In this document: piece by piece, positions 45,154-56,215 of the stretch
Numbering within the stretch: position 1 is the stretch's first letter
How the letters are laid out: each line of letters opens with the position of its first letter
Assembly: GCA_949592205.1 (NCBI GenBank)
Contig: CATIUR010000012.1
Coordinates: 1,698,501 to 1,762,500, forward strand
Length of the DNA: 64,000 nucleotides
Direction of reading: 5' to 3'
Source: Helichrysum umbraculigerum
Lineage: Eukaryota > Streptophyta > Magnoliopsida > Asterales > Asteraceae
Notes under the pieces: model-generated
Database searches by the model: none
Seen by the model: only the letters and a program-made list of their open reading frames with translations
Told to the model about the DNA's origin: nothing
Made by a program: the position numbers and the translations under genes

Positions 45154-46563
45154 TTAAACCCAGCCCGCAGGAAATTGGCCATCGGCATGAATTCCATTAG
45201 CCACGCAAACAGTAACAACATTGTAAAACTGCTCGGCTAAACGTCTGTTGAACTCATTCTTCTGACCAACACGAATCCGATCATCATAGAGTTTTCTTAA
45301 ATCTTTTTCATGAAAATTAATCAAACTCATCGGATCATACAGTCTAAACGTTGCTTGCTTCAAATTCCATATACCTCCAACTTCTGGCCACGGTTCAGAA
45401 TCTGGTACAAAAGTAATAACCGCTTCACCAGTCTGTGAATCAAGTTCCCATTTTACAAGTCTTCTCAGAAAATAATAAGGAACTGGTTCCAGAGGTATCT
45501 CAGTCAAACAGTTAGCAGGCGGATAGTGCACTTTAACCATAGGCTTCCTGGTAACTGGATCAACTTTCCTTTTGAACGTATACCGAGTGCCCAACGTCGG
45601 TTTCAATTTAGAATATGTCTTCGATAACACTTCCCGACGTAAATTTCTCTGAATGAACTCGGCATAATCATTCTCGAACGGATTAATCAAGTTAAGCTGA
45701 GCTAATCGATTAATCTCTCCTTTTGGCAACGTGCTCAATCTATCAAAACGCATTCTGAAGTACTGAACTCCATCTTCTCTCTTAATCATAAAAAGATTCC
45801 TCTGACACTTCCAGCTTTTAATAACTCCGGTATAATTTCGACTAACCCGGTACACTTGACATTTAACTGGAATAGGAACTGGATTTCGTCCCTTAGGCCA
45901 CCATTTTTTATTTCTTTCTCTCTTTTCTTCAGCAGTTAATTTCTTCTTAGGAATATCAGAAGATTCAGTTTCAGGAACAGCTGAGTCCGGTGCCTGTGTC
46001 TCTGGAGCTGGAGTTGCAGCAGAACTAGATTCTCCATGTTGAGCTTTAGTAGGTCTCTCATCTTCACTTGAATCAGACTCTATAATCGGTGCATCATCAT
46101 AAGCTTCCCCAGAATGTGCATCATCATACGTTTCATCTGAATTCAACTGTTCCTCTTCAATCGAAACATCCTCATTCATCTGAAAATCATTATCCGTTTC
46201 TTCCTCAGAGCCAACTCCACTAGCCATTCTTTGAATAAACGATAAGTCCGCAAATGAATAGTCAACAGCCAGCGGTCTCGGTTGCCCTGGAATATCATCA
46301 ACACAAAAGTAATCCAAAACAGAAATATTTTCATTAACAGTTTCAAGTACAGGGTTGGGATTTACAGACGCAGGTTCACTTGACTCTAAAGTGGGTATCC
46401 CAGACCCAGACTCCCCCGAGGCAAGTAACCTGCCTTCCAAAACATTAACCCTAATCTTCGTTTCCTCAAGCTCTTTAGATTGAACCTCGATCAGTGCAGC
46501 TTGTTCAGCAATCTTTTCGTCTTGAGCCTCCAGCTTTTGCTTCATCTTCTGCATATCATCCAT
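45154..46563 (-). CDS. SIRE-like additional ORF, coiled-coil part
   Basis: 469 codons. The first 50 residues form a likely coiled coil (MQKMKQKLEAQDEKIAEQAA and KELEETKIRVNVLEGRLLA). An acidic Ser/Thr/Glu-rich region spans about residues 90-200, followed by a basic patch (KRERNKKWWPKGRNP) and a folded-looking C-terminal half with aromatic residues. It follows the ORF at 46570-47895 in the same frame, separated by a single TAA and two codons, so the two may be one protein. No membrane segment is visible, arguing against a classic envelope. Function unknown. Confidence 0.65.
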   Translation of the reverse strand: MDDMQKMKQKLEAQDEKIAEQAALIEVQSKELEETKIRVNVLEGRLLASGESGSGIPTLESSEPASVNPNPVLETVNENISVLDYFCVDDIPGQPRPLAVDYSFADLSFIQRMASGVGSEEETDNDFQMNEDVSIEEEQLNSDETYDDAHSGEAYDDAPIIESDSSEDERPTKAQHGESSSAATPAPETQAPDSAVPETESSDIPKKKLTAEEKRERNKKWWPKGRNPVPIPVKCQVYRVSRNYTGVIKSWKCQRNLFMIKREDGVQYFRMRFDRLSTLPKGEINRLAQLNLINPFENDYAEFIQRNLRREVLSKTYSKLKPTLGTRYTFKRKVDPVTRKPMVKVHYPPANCLTEIPLEPVPYYFLRRLVKWELDSQTGEAVITFVPDSEPWPEVGGIWNLKQATFRLYDPMSLINFHEKDLRKLYDDRIRVGQKNEFNRRLAEQFYNVVTVCVANGIHADGQFPAGWV

Positions 46564-46569
46564 AATCTT

Positions 46570-47841
46570 TTACGTGAATGCTGGAGTCGGTTGAATCTCA
46601 AAATCAGCTTGCGGCTGTGGATTGACTGGAGCTCTGGCTGATGAAGAACGACGAACACGACGACGAGGACGATAAGTTTCATCAGCAGAATCATCACCGT
46701 CTCGTGTACGTTTCCCAGTATCCCTTGGAGGTACATACTTGCGTCCTGCCCTGATCCGACGCTGAATTCTCAAATATCTGAATGAATCGGATAGCCTGAT
46801 ACGTTCCATCTCAGAGGGATGCGGAACAGTACCATCCGAATGCTCACGCGTCGGACCCCCATCCTGAGGACCTACATTTTCTGCAGCTTGTTCAGAATCA
46901 GAACTCTCGACCGTGTCGTGAGATGCTGGATTGTCTGAGTCAACGTGCCCAAACTGCTCGATGTTCTCCAAAAGAGCATCTACATTCTCCCCCGCAGCTT
47001 GAACAAGAACGTTCACAAATGGTTGTTGCGGTTGTTGGGGTGCTGGAATGTCCATATATTGAGGTTCCGGAGGCGGTACGTAATTCTCATCAACAATAGC
47101 ACCGAATAAGGGAACATCCCTTGCCGCCTGAACTCCACCCGCACAAATAGTAAAGATCCGATTCATCATCGGTGAAATCTTTAAATGCTGATCGATATGA
47201 CCCTGTGCTTGAAGATCTGGATGATAACGATTGATGTGCAACTGAATAAATCTCGGATATAAGATCCATTTCTGATCCCCGGCATTCGCATTATCAACCA
47301 TAGCCTTGAATATAAAACCCGAGAAGTTGAACGGCTTGTTGTACACTAATGCTAACATAGCAGAAGCCAAACTTCTGCTCATACCATCCGTTCCACCTTT
47401 CCTATTGCCCAAACAAACGATAATCACGTGCATCAAATATCTCCAAACACGTGTGAGATTCGCTTTCCTATACTGATCCGTGGGAATCCCGGGATATCCA
47501 ATCCTTTGCATAGCTCCCGAAACGAAAACATGATCAAAACCGACTGGCATATTCGGTTGATCATTCAGCTGTAAAAGTTCCCGAATACTCTGTTCTGTAA
47601 TAGTGATTTCCGTATCAAGAACTGTAGAAACCAGTCTTCGAACGTCGTTATCAGTAACAACAATTGCGTTTCTCCAGAAAGGGTTGATCAGATTTCCAAA
47701 AGCCACAGTGTTATCCGAAATGGCGTGGAATACCCTTGAACGCCTCAGAAATGCAATCATCTGACGATACGGTGCAGCTTTATCAGAAGTATCATCAAGG
47801 TAAGCAGCAGTATTGTGACGCGCTTCGAAAACAAGAGCCAT
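46570..47841 (-). CDS. SIRE-like additional ORF, longin-like retroelement protein
   Basis: I favour the Met at 47841 (MALVFEARHNTAAYLDD), because proteins of this retroelement-borne family start there; the frame is open to 47895. The N-terminal 100 residues resemble products annotated in Asteraceae genomes as longin-like domain proteins. The C-terminal third is Pro/Gln-rich and acidic, then strongly basic (RPRRRVRRSSSARAP). It lies 2.6 kb downstream of pol, where SIRE elements carry an env-like ORF. Ends at TAA 46570-46572, with the reading continuing in frame into 46563-45154. Role unknown. Confidence 0.7.
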   Translation of the reverse strand: MALVFEARHNTAAYLDDTSDKAAPYRQMIAFLRRSRVFHAISDNTVAFGNLINPFWRNAIVVTDNDVRRLVSTVLDTEITITEQSIRELLQLNDQPNMPVGFDHVFVSGAMQRIGYPGIPTDQYRKANLTRVWRYLMHVIIVCLGNRKGGTDGMSRSLASAMLALVYNKPFNFSGFIFKAMVDNANAGDQKWILYPRFIQLHINRYHPDLQAQGHIDQHLKISPMMNRIFTICAGGVQAARDVPLFGAIVDENYVPPPEPQYMDIPAPQQPQQPFVNVLVQAAGENVDALLENIEQFGHVDSDNPASHDTVESSDSEQAAENVGPQDGGPTREHSDGTVPHPSEMERIRLSDSFRYLRIQRRIRAGRKYVPPRDTGKRTRDGDDSADETYRPRRRVRRSSSARAPVNPQPQADFEIQPTPAFT

Positions 47842-48449
47842 ATCTGCAAAAACAGAAACATACAAGATATTCTCGAAAAGCGTTAGAACAAACAAAGTAT
47901 TCCAAACTTATCACAAACGAAAGGTTTCATTGATATGTTAAATAAGTACAAAGTTACAAACACACATATCAAATCCTAAACCCTAAACCCTAAACCTAAA
48001 CCTAAGATCCTGGTTAAACGAATACAGCCAAAATCCAAGACAAGGTCAGGCTAAAATCCAAGACAGGGATGGTATCCCACCAGACCAGAAGGCCGAGATC
48101 CAGGATAATAAAGGAATTCATCCAGACCATAAAACCAAGATTCAGGACAAAGAGAGAATTCCACCGGATCATTAGCCAACTGAAGCAAAAATGGTCATAT
48201 CTAAGTGACCAGATAAAAACTTTAAGGTGCTGGACCACCAGAAAGCGCAAAAGAATCCACGACCGGAAGAAGATCCTTCTAGCCGCGGACGGGCGAGTAG
48301 TGACACTCTTTTGGGCTGAAGCAGTAAGCACTATCTTTGTCGTTCAGCTAGGAACTGAAAGAAATCACTCGCCATTGCTGGACAGGATTTAAAAGTCAGA
48401 AAAACGAACATTTGATTGGTAACAAAAAAATGTCATTTTTCTGTAATAA
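47842..48449. other. Non-coding segment with telomere-like motif and degenerate repeats
   Basis: CCTAAACCCTAAACCCTAAA at about 47974-47993 is a short run of the plant telomere unit. About 48050-48172 shows three diverged units of about 40 bp (CCAAGACAGGGATGG..., CCAGGATAATAAAGG..., TTCAGGACAAAGAGAG...). Open frames here on both strands are repeat artefacts. Confidence 0.5.
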
Positions 48450-48746
48450 GCGACGTAGTCGATGATGTCGCATTTCAAATAGCGACGTAGTAAAGGACGT
48501 CGCAGAAAATCAGAATAATAACAATAGCGACGTAGACCGTGACGTCGCACAAAATTCGAGCGACGTCGATTGGTACGTCGCATTTTGCAATTTATTGTGA
48601 ATTTAATCACGTTAATAAAATAGCGACGTAGCGAGGGACGTCGCGTAGGACGTCGCGGTAAAAAGCGACGTAGGGAAGGGCGACGTAGGCATGTAAGAAT
48701 AACTAATGAGAGTGACGTAGGCCACGACGTCGCAGCGTACGTCGCA
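48450..48746. repeat. GCGACGTAG / GACGTCGC array, 3' region of the SIRE-like element (1)
   Basis: More than ten copies of GCGACGT or ACGTCGC in both orientations within 300 bp, for example GCGACGTAGCGAGGGACGTCGC near 48624. Arms and spacers vary while the heptamer is kept. Confidence 0.88.
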
Positions 48747-49067
48747 CTGAAGAACATTTATCCCCAACCCAGAAACCCTAACCATCAAATTTAGGGGTTT
48801 TCAAAATCAAACGCACTAAAAGGTGCGGCAACTAATGGTGATCACGAAAACATAAATTATACGATGTTTAGATCACGATTACACAACTAATTCAACCCAA
48901 ACCGAGAACCCTAAAACCCGCAATATACATTTAACGATTAACGCAAAAATACACGGTGAAAAAGGGTAAGAGTGGTACCTAAGTGTGCGGAATAACGAGT
49001 AGAAGAAAACTACAAGAGTGAATCGGAGTGAAAACGGCTACAAATCACGAAAATGCTCGAAGCAGTG

Positions 49068-49222
49068 CTACGTCGCAAATCGCCAATGGTACGTCGCAGG
49101 CTACGTCGCAGGTGAATATTGAATAGTGTGACGTTTTACGTCGCGGTTGAGACTATATATAGTCTAACCCTATGTGCGACGTAGGCTGGGACGTCGCAGG
49201 CGACGTTGAGTGGGACGTCGCA
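49068..49222. repeat. GCGACGT / ACGTCGC array, 3' region of the SIRE-like element (2)
   Basis: A second cluster with CTACGTCGCA, GGTACGTCGCAGG, GCGACGTAGG and GGGACGTCGC. Between the clusters (48747-49067) the sequence is A-rich with ACCCTAA motifs near 48775 and 48910. A TATA-like ACTATATATAGTC lies at 49151-49163. Confidence 0.85.
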
Positions 49223-50434
49223 TAGAGCAGTCAGTTTGTGATTTGAGTCGATTTTGAAATTTTCAAGAACCATTTACTCGTTATTTTAGCAAACAATATC
49301 TAAATGAGTCGTGACTTGGGAAAAATAACATAGAATAAAAAATAAAGCATAAAATAACGAAAAAATCTTTTTGGTATTTTCTTTAATATCACAAAAGGTA
49401 AAAATATAACATAATAAAATTACTAACACTCTATTTTTGGTGACGGAGTTGTTTTGTCTTATTAGGGATCATATCGGAATAACATGCAATTATTAGGAAT
49501 AGTAAGTGTTATTTCGATCATCAGTATATTTTGTCCACTTTAAATTTACGTGGCACATTTAAAACACCTGTTATAAAAATTATTTCAAAACGATTATTGG
49601 TATTGTTTGTCCACCTAAACACGTTACATCCGTGTCTGTGAGTTAACCTTTTATTGTTAACATGAATATTTCTCCGTGGTCCCCACCATAGATATACCCC
49701 TATAACTTAGACATGAACATAGTTTCTAAATTTAGAAAGAATAGAAGAGAATCAATTTTAAGAATCAAGCCAGCGGTGACAGGTCTGTACTTGCGTACAA
49801 CAGAGCAACATAACTTGATTCAGGTGTAAGCAAAACCAAACGCAGTCAAACCAAATTGAGTGGCGACCTTGTTTAGTACCTTAAATTTAAGACGTTGCAA
49901 GTACTTTGACTCACGTTAGCTTAGTTTTAAGAGTAAGCTGAATTGAGACCAGGTCTGCACTTACGTACAACAGAGGAAACAATTAGCATACTCCCCCAAA
50001 AGATCTCAGATATACGATCCAAAAATAGAAGTATGTCAAGCTATGCTAAGGAATTAAGACATAGAGTCGTACATCACATGGTGTTTACCACATGATCATA
50101 GACAAGTATTTAAATTACTTCTTAATATCTCAGAGACCGGTGTGTACCATGCCTACCAATACATCGTATGATGAAGATAATTTAGATAAAAACTGTTTTA
50201 AGTGTGTCAGATAAACCTACTGACACATCCAAGATAAACCTTAAAATTCCATTTTGTGCATGTCACCCGATGTACTATCATATCCCAAGTTGTTTACAGA
50301 CACAACTTCAACGTCTATTTTAAAAATGTAGCAACCTTGCGTTTTCTTTAATACTAAAGAGTATAAAGAGTGGCTGTTGCGATTTTTTTTTTTTTTAAAT
50401 TGAATTTAAAAACTTAAAAAATCCAAGTCACAAA
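49223..50434. other. SIRE-like 3' non-coding region next to pol
   Basis: No coding sequence. Contains two related blocks, GACAGGTCTGTACTTGCGTACAACAGAG (about 49777) and GACCAGGTCTGCACTTACGTACAACAGAGG (about 49948), so an internal duplication. A T-run lies at 50383-50396. The same blocks at 12560 identify an older SIRE-like relic. Confidence 0.7.
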
Positions 50435-50701
50435 TCATTTCTTTGACTGAAAGAACCTTAAACCTATCAGATTGACCAGTTCAATAAAACGTGATCGCAA
50501 AAAGGCTTTTGTGAAAATGTCCGCACACTGCTTAAGGGTATCTATATGTACGACATCTATAAGGTGTTTCTCAAAGCAATCCCGTATGAAGTGGAACCTA
50601 AGTTCAATATGTTTGGTCTTAGAGTGCTGTACGGGATTGTGTGTTATAGATATAGCAGCTGTATTATCAATGTAAATAGGAGTCATAGAGAGATTGAACC
50701 C
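50435..50701 (-). pseudogene. Copia RNase H C-terminal end
   Basis: IYIDNTAAISITHNPVQHSK, KHIELRFHFIRD and DIFTKAFLRSRF are the last conserved blocks of copia RNase H. In frame with the upstream pol segment, but separated by an in-frame TAA at 50702. Ends at a natural-looking stop at 50435. Confidence 0.9.
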
Positions 50702-53188
50702 TTAATCACGCAGCTGATGCTGAATCCAGAGAACTTGAGAACAGCAACTTGCAGCAGCAACATACTCGGCTTCAGCTGTGGAAATAGCAACCGCAGTCTG
50801 CTTTTTGCACTGCCAAGAAACTAAGCGCGATCCAAGGAACTGACATCCTCCAGTAGTTGACTTCATATCTATCTTGCAGCCACCAAGATCCGAATCCGAA
50901 TAGGCAGTTAACTCGAAGTTTTTTTCGTTTGAATACCATAGACCCAGAGATGGCCTAAAAGCGAGATATCCAAAAATGCGTTTTACTGCCTTCATATGAG
51001 ACACCTTCGGATTTGCTTGAAATCGTGAGCAGAGTGAAACAGCAAACACTATATCTGGTCTTGAGGCAGTCAGGTACATGAGAGAGCCTATCATTGAGCG
51101 ATAGTCTTTCTCCTTGCAATCTTCATCGTCCTCATTAGGTCCAAGATTGTGTCTTGCTTCAATTGGAGTGCCGTAGTGTTTACAGTTAAGCAATTCATAT
51201 CGCTTTAACATGTCAGTGACATATTTTGACTGGTGGATATAAATTCCATTGTCAGATTGTTCAACCTGTAGTCCCAGAAAGAACGTAAGTTCCCCCATAG
51301 CACTCATTTCAAACTCAGATTTCATCAGTCTTTCAAAATCCTTGCACAACTGATCATTAGTTGATCCAAAAATTATGTCGTCCACATAGACCTGCAGAAG
51401 TAACAAATCCGCTCCTTCCCGTTTGATGAAAAGCGTGCTATCAATCTGTCCTCTGTCAAAACCATTCTTCAGCAAGTACTTGGCAAGTCGCTCATACCAA
51501 AGTCGAGGAGATTGATGAAGACCATACAAAGCTTTCTTCAGCTTGCAAACATGATTAGGATGCTTTGGGTCTTCAAAACCAGGAGGCTGACACACATAAA
51601 TCACTGCGTCGACATCTCCATATAGAAAGGCACACTTCACGTCAAGTTGATACACACGGAATCCTTTAAAAGAAGCATAGGCTAGAAAAATCCGAATTGA
51701 TTCCAAACGAGCAACAGGAGCGAAAACTTCATCATAGTCAATACCTTCTAATTGACTATATCCTTGAACTACCAGACGAGCTTTATTTCGAATAACCGCC
51801 TCACGATCATCCATTTTGTTACGGTAAACCCAACGAGTACCCGTCAAGTGAGCACCCTTGGGTAGAGGAACAATTTCCCAAACATTCATCTTGTTTATTT
51901 GCTGTAGTTCCTCCTGCATAGCCTCGACCCAAGACGGATCCTTTAAGGCTTGTTCAACCTTTTTAGGTTCAATTTGAGACAAATGACATGAATCGATATG
52001 AGCTATAAGTCCCAAAAGTTGCTGAGCTGAAGTCTGCTTTGCTTGCTGTCGTGTTTGAACAGATGCATGAGGATCACCAATGATATTATCAATGGGGTGA
52101 TCCTTATGTATACGAGTTTCTGGTATGGCACATGGCACAAGATCCACACCCAGATTGTTCAAATCTCCCTCAGTTTCAGGAGTAGCAGCAGACTCAGGAG
52201 AGGCTAACTCTTCTTCTTCTCCTTCATCTTCAGGAGAAAATAAGTGAGAGTAGGCCATTGTTTCTTCCATTTCATCTTCTTGTTGAGGTTCCTCTAAAGG
52301 AGGCATGTTTGTATCATATGGAAGCTCCTTTGTGTAGTTATAAACTGTTTTAGAAGGAGCAGCCGAAGATGGTGGAGTAGGAGATGGTGTAGTTGGTGGT
52401 GATTTGGTTGTTGGTTGTGGTTGTGTGGGTGTTGTTTGTGAAGGTGTAGGTGTAGTTGGTGGAGGTGTAGGATTAGTCGGTGGAGGTGCGGGTGTTGCAT
52501 TGGGAGATGGGTCGGATGGTTTATTATTTACAGGTGTATCTTGAGTAAGATCAAGCTCATGAAGTATAGAAACCAATTCTTCCGTTTCATCTTCTTCTGG
52601 AATATTGAAAGAGTTGAAGAGGTTTCCATAGTTGAAAAACCAATCCGGACCCGTTCCTTGAGGAGGTTCCGTATACCTTAAACATTTCACTTCAAAATGC
52701 TCCTCAATCTGATTCGTTGATTTGTTAAAGACTCTTTTGTTCGGAGAGTTGACTGAATATCCAAGAAAAATCCCTTCAACAGCTTTATCACCAAACTTAG
52801 AGACCTTATCTTTTGTTATCATGATCAGGCATGGACACCCAAATGGTTCTAGGAACTGCAGATTTGGCTTACGGTTATTGAAAAGTTCATAACACGTTTT
52901 GTTCTTTTTCTTAACCGTGAGTACTCTGTTGAGAACATAACAGGCAGTATTAACTGCCTCAGCCCAGAAGATAATTGGTAACTTGGAGTCAGCTAACATA
53001 GTCCGAGCTGTCTCGATGATTGTCCTATTCTTCCTTTCGGCAACTCCATTCTGTTGTGGAGTCCTCGGAGCACTAAATTGATGCTCAATACCTCTTGTAG
53101 CACAAAACAATTCGAGAGTTGAGTTCTTGAATTCAGTTCCATTGTCGCTTCGTATCCTTTTCACCTTCAAGTTGCACAGATTTGCCAA
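50702..53188 (-). pseudogene. Copia integrase core, reverse transcriptase and RNase H
   Basis: Integrase core: IRSDNGTEFKN, and SAPRTPQQNGVAERKNRTII with the catalytic Glu. A variable Pro/Thr-rich linker (about residues 210-330) precedes reverse transcriptase: RLVVQGYSQLEGIDYDEVFA, LDVKCAFLYGD, CKLKKALYGLHQSPRLWYE and catalytic YVDDIIFGS. RNase H: AYSDSDLGGCKIDMKSTTGG and STAEAEYVAAASC. Frameshifted relative to the protease/integrase N-terminal segment at about 53175; terminated early by the TAA at 50702. Confidence 0.93.
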
Positions 53189-53979
53189 TTGTCCAACAAA
53201 TACACCAGAATCTCAGGAGTTTCCCCCTTTGTGGTCAAAAAGTAAACCCACGAAAACCTTGAGTAGTCATCAGTAACTACCAAGCAGTAAGACCGACCAC
53301 CAATGCTCTTTGTAGAGACTGGACCGAAAAGATCCATATGTAGTAGTTCCAATGGAGCATTTATGGAATTCACCTGCTTAGACTTATGGGACTTCTTACG
53401 TAACTTTCCTTTTTGGCAAGAGATACAGTCATCCTTTAGAGCAAATGACTGTTTTGGAACTCCTAGCACAAGGTCATTTTTAGTCAAGAAATTCATTTTT
53501 CGGAAATGAATATGTCCCATTCGTCTGTGCCAAAGCAGTGATTCCTTTTCAGAAGCCTTAGACAAGAGACACGTATACTCGTTCGAGGTCTCAACAGTTC
53601 TCATGTTCAGAATGTATGTGTCATTCTTTCTTGGTTCTCTCAGTAACACCCATTCTTCTGGAATGACATACCCAGGCTTCAGTATCACACACTCTGTCTT
53701 TGTGAACGCAGTGGTATAATCTTTATCACAGACCTGTGAAACACTTAGCAAGTTGTGCGTAAGCTGTTCCACGTAGTTCACATTTTCAAAACTAACATTG
53801 CCGTTAGTTAACGTTCCTCTTCCAGAAATGGTTCCCCCAGTATCTCCAGCAAAAGCAACATATCCTCCTGCGTATGGTTTAATATCCACAAGAAGAGATA
53901 CATCGCCTGTCATATGTCGCGAGCAGTCGCTATCCAAATACCATTCACTATCTTTAACGCGTTCTGACTGCTGCAACAC
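53167..53979 (-). pseudogene. Copia protease and integrase N-terminal domain
   Basis: Protease: WYLDSDCSRHMTG, where the catalytic DSG/DTG is DSD, so the active-site loop Gly is lost; AFAGDTGGTISGRG follows. Integrase zinc domain: WHRRMGHIHFRKM (H-H) and CISCQKGK (C-C), then core start LLHMDLFGPV and DDYSRFSWVYF. Ends in a frameshift. The open frame starts at 53979 but the reading extends further upstream; just before it the minus strand has CTAATCTCCTTC and TTTGTGTGTTGCAG, which look like a splice acceptor. Confidence 0.92.
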
Positions 53980-54011
53980 ACAAACGAAGGAGATTAGTGA
54001 GAAACGGTGAC

Positions 54012-55412
54012 CTAAGCCTTTACAGACTTAGGTCGACCGTGGTCATCAACAATAAGCACGTCAGATAGGATTTTATCTTTAAACAAATTAGAATTTTTAT
54101 CTGATGTGTTATTGTTGACGACTGAAGAGTCAACATCAGACTCTTTTCGTTTCCAAACTTTAGAAGGTTCGGAATTGATATTAGAAGTAATGTTGGGCTT
54201 TTGAATTGGCAACAATTTTTGCTCAACATTACTTGGCTTTAAAACAGGCTTGGGAGAGTTTGAGTGACGCCTAGGTGGAGATTTTGAAAAAGAATTTCTG
54301 TAAACAGATGTCCTAGGCATCTCTCTCCCATAGCGCTGATTTGACAGCTTTGGGCATTCACGAATTAAATGTCCTTGTTTCTTGCAGTAGAAACAAGAAC
54401 GAGTCTCAACAAACGGTTGAGGCTGAGGAATTACCACAGGAGATGAAGAAACATTTCTAGAACATGAACATTGCGTACACGTTTTAGAAGATGTTTGTTT
54501 TGGTTGAGAGGTTGAGGTTGATGGTTTATCATACGAAACATTTTCATTTAATAATTTTCTTTGCAAAATCTTTACAGGTGACTGTAAAGTTTGTTGTTTC
54601 GAGTTTAAAACCTTGGCTTTTCCCTTATTTGGTTGAACCTTAATTTCAGGTTCAACCTTTGAAATCACTTTTTCAGGTTTAACTGCAACCTTCTTAACCT
54701 CAGGATACTCCTGATCCGTAATGTCCTCAATCTCAACAATCTCCTCAATAATAACAGGAGATTCATTCTTTAACTCAACACTCTCCTTAACACTAACAGG
54801 AGATTCATGCACAGACTTAACAAACGTTGGCAAGGGGTACTCTGGCCGCTTGGTTTTCTCCTTTGCCGGTTTGTTGTGTTTGGTCTCTTTAGCATCTTTA
54901 GCTTTTAGACCATAAAGCTTTGACCAATCAACTGGAATCTCTTCAAAGCCCTCCTTAACAGGCAGGGGACAGTGAGTAGTAGGAGGAGGGACTGAGTGGT
55001 ATCCCAATCCCTCATTCTTTTTCCCACTAGTACCATGCTTGCTAAGAATTTCATTAAACACAACCGTTGAGGAATTTGAACCCAAGATTTTACTCTTATA
55101 ATTCTCATACTCAATTTTTAAATCTGTAAGTTCTTTCTTTAGCAGCTCAATTTCAACAAGATAGCTTTTAATGGCATCTTCTTGACTAAAAACCTTAGAT
55201 TTATATTTCTGAGTATCTAACCGATGAGCCTCAAGATGTTTTTCATAAAGTTTCTCATTAGCTTTTAAAAAATTATTTGACTCGGTTAGTTTTTCATTCT
55301 TTTTCCTCAACTCAGCGGTGTCTGTCTGATATGCCTTTAGAGATTCAGTTAACTTAATGCATGAAATACAATTTAACGGTTCATCAGGTACCTCATTCAC
55401 AATGTGAGCCAT
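54012..55412 (-). pseudogene. Copia Gag, C-terminal part with second zinc knuckle
   Basis: Coiled coil at about residues 25-115 (ELRKKNEKLTESNNFLKANE; IELLKKELTDLKIEYENYKS), a Lys/Glu-rich linker, and a CCHC knuckle CFYCKKQGHLIREC at about residue 345. It is in the same frame as the first zinc-knuckle segment but separated by TAG at 55431-55433. Stops at 54012, 30 bp before the protease frame. Confidence 0.9.
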
Positions 55413-55430
55413 CAGACACTGTTGGTAATG

Positions 55431-56198
55431 CTAGGAGACAGCCGTCCAATCCTGACTTGTGGGCTCGAAAACAATTAGGGCATTATCAGCAGGCCCTTTC
55501 TTGGTAACTTCCATTTCTTTGGCCTTTGGAGGAGTAGAAGGTGTTGTGAATCCCGATGCTGGCATTTTGGGTTTCTCGCACTCCCTGGCGAAGTGACCCA
55601 AATTTTGACAATTGTAACATCGGACCTTACTCTTGTTAAATCCAAAGCCAGTCTTTCCATCACCTTCCAAGCTTTTACGCCCTGTCCTCTGCAAGAACTT
55701 TTGAATTCTTCGGGTGATCATTGCCACATTCCAAGTTAGATCCATTTGCTCCAGATCATCTTCATCAAGCTGAGCATAGTCTTCCTTAGTCAGCTCCAAA
55801 GTAAGATTCGGTTGAGTAACCAAATCCTTGTATGAGCTTAAGAAAGCTGTGTAAATGGCAGCTTGCTCCTGAATAGCAGGTGAGACTTGAACCTGTTGTT
55901 GATTTGAAGAAGGTCCAGTCATGAAAACAGAATGAATCCCATCGGAAGAAGAAGAAGAGGTTGATGAAGCATTTGTATTTGTCACGAAGGCGACTCCAGA
56001 TCCATAAGTCTTTCCAGAGTTGATCTGAACACCATACACACTAGGATTCTGAACAGCAGCACCAGACCTAGTTTCTTTCTTCTTAATCTCCATCGCGTGA
56101 GCTTGAAGATCCCCTATCAACGTATCCAAAGACATGTTTGCAAGTTCTTCATTTTCTTTTAAAAATTGAACTTTAACATCCCAAGAACTTGGCAACAC
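55431..56198 (-). pseudogene. Copia Gag, middle part with first zinc knuckle
   Basis: LPSSWDVKVQFLKENEELAN with LDTLIGDLQAHAMEI is the end of the copia gag UBN2-like domain. A CCHC knuckle CYNCQNLGHFAREC lies at about residue 205. A one-base frameshift near 56220 separates it from the N-terminal part; an in-frame TAG ends it. Confidence 0.9.
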
Positions 56199-56215
56199 AT
56201 CCAGTAGCTTCTTTT

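Noticed and set aside
47974..47993. Chromosome end or interstitial telomere
   Set aside because: Only about three units, inside a retrotransposon interior.
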